Assembly (NCBI RefSeq): GCF_900169145.1
Contig: NZ_FXZD01000003.1
Location: 309,794 to 373,793, forward strand
From: Brevibacterium antiquum CNRZ 918
GTDB lineage: Bacteria; Actinomycetota; Actinomycetes; Actinomycetales; Brevibacteriaceae
Reading direction: 5' to 3'
DNA: 64,000 bases
Part shown: positions 60,371-64,000 of the stretch, in pieces
Layout: every line of letters begins with the position of its first letter
Position numbering within the stretch: position 1 is the stretch's first letter
Notes under the pieces: model-generated
Told to the model about the DNA's origin: nothing
What the model saw: the letters and a program-made list of their open reading frames with translations, nothing else
The model's database searches: none
Program-made: the position numbers and the translations under genes

Positions 60371-60578
60371 GTTTCCATCGGCTCTTGGTCAGGCTTCGGC
60401 GGACGAAGAAGCGACCGCGTTGAGAGCCGAAGCAGACCGGATGAATGCGTTGGCAAACGATCCTAGCCTGATCGCACTGGCCGAGATCGAATCCGCCTTT
60501 TACAGGGAAATTCGATACGGGTACCTAGACGCGCAGAGAACGCTGCAGGATGCCGCCGACCGGATCGGAGGGAAGTGA
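60363..60578 (+). CDS. Hypothetical small helical protein of the island
   Basis: 71 residues from ATG 60363, with ACAGGAGGA upstream and overlapping the DUF2637 stop by 8 bases. Helical, Ala/Glu-rich (DEEATALRAEADRMNALAND), with no membrane segment. Overlaps the next gene start. Unknown function. Confidence 0.65.
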   Translation: MTEFPSALGQASADEEATALRAEADRMNALANDPSLIALAEIESAFYREIRYGYLDAQRTLQDAADRIGGK

Positions 60579-60781
60579 TGAAAGCCGGGGGAATCGTGCT
60601 CGTCGTTGTCGCGGTGTTAATGATTCTCGGCACGGTCAATGAACTGTATTTCTCAGGGCCGTGGTTTCTCCGGTGGCTCGATATTAGGTGGTGGTGGCAC
60701 TGGATTGCGACCGGCTACACGTGGATTGATTCCGTCGTTGACATCGACTTCCACTCACCCGACTGCAGGAGTGGGCAGTGA
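60578..60781 (+). CDS. Small single-pass membrane protein
   Basis: 67 residues from ATG 60578 (GTG 60575 in frame), with GGAGGG upstream. Hydrophobic N-terminus (GGIVLVVVAVLMILGTVNEL) then a Trp-rich stretch (FLRWLDIRWWWHWIATGYTW). Stop shares a base with the next ATG. Probably part of a transfer operon by context; family unknown. Confidence 0.62.
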   Translation: MKAGGIVLVVVAVLMILGTVNELYFSGPWFLRWLDIRWWWHWIATGYTWIDSVVDIDFHSPDCRSGQ

Positions 60782-60921
60782 TGACGGCGGAATCGGGGAC
60801 AGCAGACGAGGAAGTCGAGTTAGCGGGGCAGTTGGATCTTCTCGATGAGATCCCTGGAGAGACCAGAGGGACAGAACACCGTGAGGCCAGAAGGAGGGAC
60901 ATCAACAATGACGAAGCATGA
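60781..60921 (+). CDS. Very small acidic ORF, 46 residues
   Basis: ATG 60781 to TGA 60919-60921. Asp/Glu-rich, coupled to the preceding gene by a one-base overlap and overlapping the next start (60908). Plausible by operon geometry only. Confidence 0.4.
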   Translation: MTAESGTADEEVELAGQLDLLDEIPGETRGTEHREARRRDINNDEA

Positions 60922-61180
60922 GACCGGCATGGTCGATCCGAACGTGGATGGTGGCCACGATGAGGTTGGGAAGTGGAAACCAGCTGAGGACTGGAAGAAG
61001 TATTCGGCTCGAATACCCCTGCTGATGGATTCTGGTGGTGACTACGAACTCCTAGGCAGTGCCCGCTCGATCGTGGGGGACCCTTTCCAGCAGAAGGAAG
61101 ACGACTCAAGCATCGTGTACATCGGCCCGCTACGGAGAGGTCGCGGTGTCCATTGGGGTCCGGAATGGGCGGGCGCTCAT
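60908..61180 (+). pseudogene. 5' part of an island ORF, continuity unclear
   Basis: ATG 60908 with AGAAGGAGG upstream opens a frame beginning MTKHETGMVDPNVDGG. It stays open to 62188, but from 61181 the opposite strand carries a convincing GNAT gene, and the plus frame there looks like its shadow. The first ~90 codons may be the remains of a gene interrupted by the GNAT segment, or a short real gene. No family recognised. Confidence 0.35.
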
Positions 61181-61792
61181 TCAGTCGCCTACCACTCGCC
61201 CTGCCCACCGGTGGGTCTCCTCGATGGGCAGCGGTTCACCCGGTTTGAGGATCTCGTAACCGAGGCGGCGGTAGAACTTCTCGAGAAGGGGCTTCGGTTC
61301 GAAGATGAGGTTGACGCACGTCGCTCCCTGCCCGACTGCCACTCCCTCTGCGTGGCCCACGAGGGTCTCGCCAATGCGGTCGTGTCTGTGGGCTTCATCG
61401 ACTGCGAGAAGGTCGAGCATTCGGACGCGTTCGCACAGGAACTCAGCGATCACCACGTGTCCTTGTTTCCTGGCCTCGAGTATCGCGTCTGCATCGATGA
61501 CGAGGAAGGCTGCACCTACCGTCTCATCGTTCTTCTTGGCGAGGAGGAGCCAGCCCTGATCGTTCCGGATGATCTCCGGCACGCTTGCCACCGCTTTACC
61601 GGTGTTCGGGTCCGAGACGAGGGTGAAGAGACGCTGCGCATCCTCAATGTCCGCCTGCCGTGGTTGATCAACTACAGCCACGGCGAAGTCGCGGACGTGC
61701 TGTTCACGCTCAGCCAGGTGTGGGAGCGGACTGTTCGTGGATTCACTCCGGTCAGCAGCTCGGCGACGGCGGAAATAGCCAAACATACCCAT
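61181..61792 (-). CDS. GNAT-family N-acetyltransferase
   Basis: 203 residues from ATG 61790-61792, with GAGAGGAG upstream on the minus strand. GNAT core: GWLLLAKKNDETVGAAFLVI (strands), VRMLDLLAVDEAHRHDRIGE (acetyl-CoA pyrophosphate loop) and EPKPLLEKFYRRLGYEILKP near the C-terminus. Third-position GC, sampled by hand over 120 bases, favours the minus frame. It is opposite to all neighbouring island genes, so probably a cargo insertion. Substrate unknown. Confidence 0.72.
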   Translation of the reverse strand: MGMFGYFRRRRAADRSESTNSPLPHLAEREQHVRDFAVAVVDQPRQADIEDAQRLFTLVSDPNTGKAVASVPEIIRNDQGWLLLAKKNDETVGAAFLVIDADAILEARKQGHVVIAEFLCERVRMLDLLAVDEAHRHDRIGETLVGHAEGVAVGQGATCVNLIFEPKPLLEKFYRRLGYEILKPGEPLPIEETHRWAGRVVGD

Positions 61793-61795
61793 GCT

Positions 61796-62188
61796 GTGAC
61801 TCCTCTCGGTTCGTCTCCTGAGATTACCAAGCAGGCGGATCGGCCGGGGGAAGACCACATCACGACATGGGCGCGGGAAGTCGGGGTGCAGGAAAAGCTC
61901 CCTGCCGATGAGTTTCTACTGCTATTGACGGTAGCCCTGCGCGTGAATGTTGCCTGGCACCTGGTGAGGACACCAGGACGCCTGGGTGAGCTCACGGGCA
62001 TGTCTGGGCGGAAAGTGACGAAGCTTCTGCGTCGCCTGCATCGGCGCGGGATCCTCGTTATCCGAGGAACGCAGAGAGCGGTCGGGCCCGATGGAGAAGA
62101 GCTACTCGAACCAGCGCCTGTGGTCGACCTTGTTGAGAGTGCTTTACGGAAGGACACCAGCAATGGGCATTCAGACACAACACGGTAA
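61796..62188 (+). CDS. Island DNA-binding-like protein, start uncertain
   Basis: From GTG 61796 about 130 residues; GTG 61886 is an alternative. The segment TWAREVGVQEKLPADEFLLL and ALRVNVAWHL resembles the protein encoded next (WARQLGRAGHFAPEQLLLVW, TLTVNDRW), followed by a winged-helix-like region (LGELTGMSGRKVTKLLRRLH). Hence it is likely to be a real coding segment and a diverged paralogue of its neighbour. The frame is open further upstream, under the GNAT gene. Confidence 0.5.
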   Translation: MTPLGSSPEITKQADRPGEDHITTWAREVGVQEKLPADEFLLLLTVALRVNVAWHLVRTPGRLGELTGMSGRKVTKLLRRLHRRGILVIRGTQRAVGPDGEELLEPAPVVDLVESALRKDTSNGHSDTTR

Positions 62189-62217
62189 TGCCGTTCGTAT
62201 AGGAAAGGACAACGGTG

Positions 62218-62529
62218 ATGAGTGCACAGGCTGACCACGGTGAGAGTGCCCGTGTGTGGGCACGTCAACTTGGTAGGGCCGGTCACTTCGCTCCAGAACA
62301 GTTGCTTCTGGTGTGGATCCTGACATTGACGGTCAACGACCGGTGGGAGTCCCCGGACGCACTGGAAGGCCTGGCCACTGATGCCGGGATGAGCATCGAA
62401 GAGGTCAAACACAATCTGGAGATCCTCCGAGAGTCCAGAGTCGTGTCTTGGTACACCCAATGGCAAGGGGAGTACATCCGTACGCCCTTCACGCTCAATC
62501 CCACATTCCCTGAACCGAGGCGAACATGA
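62218..62529 (+). CDS. Small winged-helix-like island protein
   Basis: 103 residues from ATG 62218 with AAAGGA upstream. N-terminal helix SARVWARQLGRAGHFAPEQL and a winged-helix-like part (ALEGLATDAGMSIEEVKHNL, then VVSWYTQWQGEYIRTPF). Paralogous in layout to the preceding gene. Probably DNA-binding; unknown role. Confidence 0.62.
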   Translation: MSAQADHGESARVWARQLGRAGHFAPEQLLLVWILTLTVNDRWESPDALEGLATDAGMSIEEVKHNLEILRESRVVSWYTQWQGEYIRTPFTLNPTFPEPRRT

Positions 62530-62575
62530 CTGGGCAGGACGAAGTGAACATGAACGAGAATCTAGGGGGTGAATC

Positions 62576-63892
62576 ATGGCAGTGGAAATGATCACGTGGG
62601 CCAGGCGGCAAGTGTTTGACCATTTCGAGCTATCTGGCCCAGAACGGTTCATTCTCATGCTGTTGGCCGACAACGCTTCGTTTGATGAAGAGACTGGGCT
62701 GTGGTCGGCGTTTCCCTTTCAGAACACCCTGGCCCACGAATCCGGGTTCAACGAACGAACTGTTCAACGTGCACTCAAACGGTTCCGCGACCTCGGCCTG
62801 CTCAGTATCGAAGTTCGGTATAAGAGGGCCGGAGGAAAGTCCGGAAACACCTATCGGTTCCACCCAGAAGCGGTGAATGAGCCGATTGCTCGCACCGAAG
62901 CGATGCCTGAGTTTTCAAGAGACGACACAGAGTCGGGTCTTGAAAACTCAAGAGACGACACACAGTCGCCTATGCCTGTCAATCACCTGGCTGTCTACGG
63001 TGATGGGCGCAAGGTCGCCTTGGATCCACGCATGGTCGGTGAAGAGTTCAGCGGCGACGTGAAGCTCAACTACGTGACCCGTCGAATCGCACAGGTCTGG
63101 AGGGAGAATCGGGACAATGAGTACCTGGTGCCGGGAACACCGGACCCATCAGAGAACAGGGGTGCGTTGCAGATCGTGTTCTGTGACCTTTCGACACCGA
63201 ACGAAACGCAGTGGAATGCCTACGACCAGATGAAGTCCGATCTGGCCTCTCAACATGGCATGGACCGCGAGCGAATCCGATTCATCCACGAAGCCAAAGA
63301 CGATGAACAACGCGCACTGATGTTCAAAGACGCACGCGAAGGGCGCATTGATGTGCTGATTGGGTCGAGTCAGAAGATGGGCACAGGCGCGAACATTCAA
63401 GCCCGAGCGATCGCGATGCATCACGTGGACTGCCCGTGGCGACCAGACGAGCTGGAACAGCGCGAGGGCCGGATTCTGCGACAGGGTAACCAGAACGGTG
63501 AAGTCCAGGTCTACCGGTACGCAACCGAGGACACCTTCGACTCCACGTCATGGGACATTATCGGACGCAAGGCCACCGCTATCGCTCAGGTGATGCGGGG
63601 CCGGTTAGACGTGCGTGAACTCGATGATCCTGGTGACCTGGCGTTGGATGCCCAGCAGATGATGGCTGGATCGTCGGGAAACCCGTTATTGGTGGAGCGG
63701 ACCGAGTTGGACGTGACAGTGCAGAAACTCTCCCGGCGTGCGCGTGGCCACGAGAAGGCTCAGAGTGCATTGAAATATCGCAAGACTTCAGCCGAGCAGA
63801 GAATCGCCCACGTCGACCAGGCCCTACCTCAGCTGGAGGAAGCCATTGCGCGGCGAAGGGATACGCAAGGGGATGGATCGCCCCGGGGATAA
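62576..63892 (+). CDS. HTH replication-type domain fused to a helicase C-terminal fragment
   Basis: 438 residues. Residues 1-~105 form a plasmid-type winged helix (LSGPERFILMLLADNASFDE, FNERTVQRALKRFRDLGLLS). From ~residue 135 the sequence is the tail of a Snf2/DEAD-type plasmid helicase or helicase-methylase: VYGDGRKVALDPRMV, IVFCDLSTPNETQWNAYDQM, RIDVLIGSSQKMGTGANIQA and DELEQREGRILRQGNQNGEV (motifs IV-VI), but motifs I-III are absent. The last codons run into an insertion sequence. Probably a deletion fusion, truncated at its end. Confidence 0.75.
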   Translation: MAVEMITWARRQVFDHFELSGPERFILMLLADNASFDEETGLWSAFPFQNTLAHESGFNERTVQRALKRFRDLGLLSIEVRYKRAGGKSGNTYRFHPEAVNEPIARTEAMPEFSRDDTESGLENSRDDTQSPMPVNHLAVYGDGRKVALDPRMVGEEFSGDVKLNYVTRRIAQVWRENRDNEYLVPGTPDPSENRGALQIVFCDLSTPNETQWNAYDQMKSDLASQHGMDRERIRFIHEAKDDEQRALMFKDAREGRIDVLIGSSQKMGTGANIQARAIAMHHVDCPWRPDELEQREGRILRQGNQNGEVQVYRYATEDTFDSTSWDIIGRKATAIAQVMRGRLDVRELDDPGDLALDAQQMMAGSSGNPLLVERTELDVTVQKLSRRARGHEKAQSALKYRKTSAEQRIAHVDQALPQLEEAIARRRDTQGDGSPRG

Positions 63893-64000
63893 TAGAGGCA
63901 GGGAGATTGGAAGAAGGAGATTCTCTCATGCCAGTGAAATATACCGACGAGCTCAAGGCTCGTGCCGTCGAGCTCGTCATTCATGCTCAAGCAGAAACGA
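63874..64000 (+). mobile_element. Start of an IS3-type insertion sequence (cut by window end)
   Basis: From about TGGATCGCCCCGGGGATAAT (63874) the sequence changes from helicase-like to a noncoding left end, followed by a transposase OrfA start. The exact terminal base is estimated from the TGG typical of IS3 ends; the right end is outside the window. Confidence 0.6.
63928..64000 (+). CDS. IS3-family transposase OrfA, N-terminal fragment
   Basis: ATG 63928 with AGAAGGAGA upstream. The first 24 residues (MPVKYTDELKARAVELVIHA) are the start of the HTH of IS3 OrfA/IS911-type transposases, which bind the IS ends. The gene continues beyond the window. Confidence 0.78.
   Translation, partial: MPVKYTDELKARAVELVIHAQAET

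Noticed and set aside
61259..61780. Middle of the plus-strand 60845-62188 frame as a real protein
   Set aside because: The minus-strand GNAT has clear motifs, a strong ribosome binding site and higher third-position GC in the sampled bases.
1..64000. CRISPR arrays, rRNA genes, riboswitches
   Set aside because: No regularly spaced repeats with unique spacers, no rRNA sequence, and no riboswitch core recognised on either strand.

Overview
The window looks like chromosomal DNA of a high-GC actinobacterium, most probably Brevibacterium or a close relative in Micrococcales. The grounds are a rex-hemA-hemC-hemD-hemB-hemL heme cluster, a ResB/CcsB (system II) cytochrome c module, a complete menaquinone set, frequent GTG/TTG starts and coupled stop/start overlaps. 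The genus is an inference; the phylum is well supported.

Layout. 1-5.5 kb: end of glycerol kinase, a sugar phosphate isomerase-like gene, proC, and a GAF-LuxR regulator divergent from a DUF485 + acetate/cation symporter pair. 5.7-9.9 kb: tRNA-Gly(CCC), the KtrA/KtrB-type potassium uptake pair, an AcuC-like deacetylase, a 32-residue ribosome-associated basic protein and a glutaredoxin-like protein. 9.9-22.5 kb: rex, then an unusual hemA-hemC gene fusion, a fused uroporphyrinogen methyltransferase-like/HemD protein, hemB, a MarR regulator, hemL, a histidine phosphatase, and the cytochrome c maturation genes (TlpA/ResA-like, CcdA, ResB, CcsB). 22.9-38.6 kb: menaquinone synthesis (menA, menE, menB, menC, menD, menF, menG, menJ and a polyprenyl diphosphate synthase), interrupted by a lipoprotein, an esterase and a DUF222/HNH protein. 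Together these blocks build the redox sensor, heme, cytochrome c and quinone of the respiratory chain. 38.7-43.8 kb: RarD-like permease, ferredoxin-NADP reductase, a small alarmone synthetase-like protein, a TetR regulator and a YajQ-family protein.

43.98-53.03 kb is an integrated element bounded by a perfect 57-bp direct repeat of the 3' part of tRNA-Tyr(GTA). It carries a tyrosine integrase, a repressor/excisionase switch, a RepA-like ATPase, a small terminase-like protein, a large terminase split by one in-frame stop, a scaffold-like protein and a major capsid-like protein. I see no portal, protease, tail or lysis gene. It therefore resembles a capsid-encoding phage satellite (capsid-forming PICI type) or a very reduced prophage, and is the most interesting object here.

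53.1-57.4 kb is chromosomal again: DUF1992 protein, M20 amidohydrolase with a glutamate-symporter-like transporter, GDPD phosphodiesterase, tRNA-Thr(GGT), tRNA-Met(CAT). From 57.3 kb to the end is a plasmid-like or integrative-element-like island: divergent HTH regulators over palindromic operators, a ParB-like protein, a DUF2637 (Spd-type) membrane protein, many small overlapping ORFs, a GNAT gene on the opposite strand, and an HTH/helicase-fragment fusion ending where an IS3-type insertion sequence begins. No integrase for this island is in the window, so its limits are unknown.
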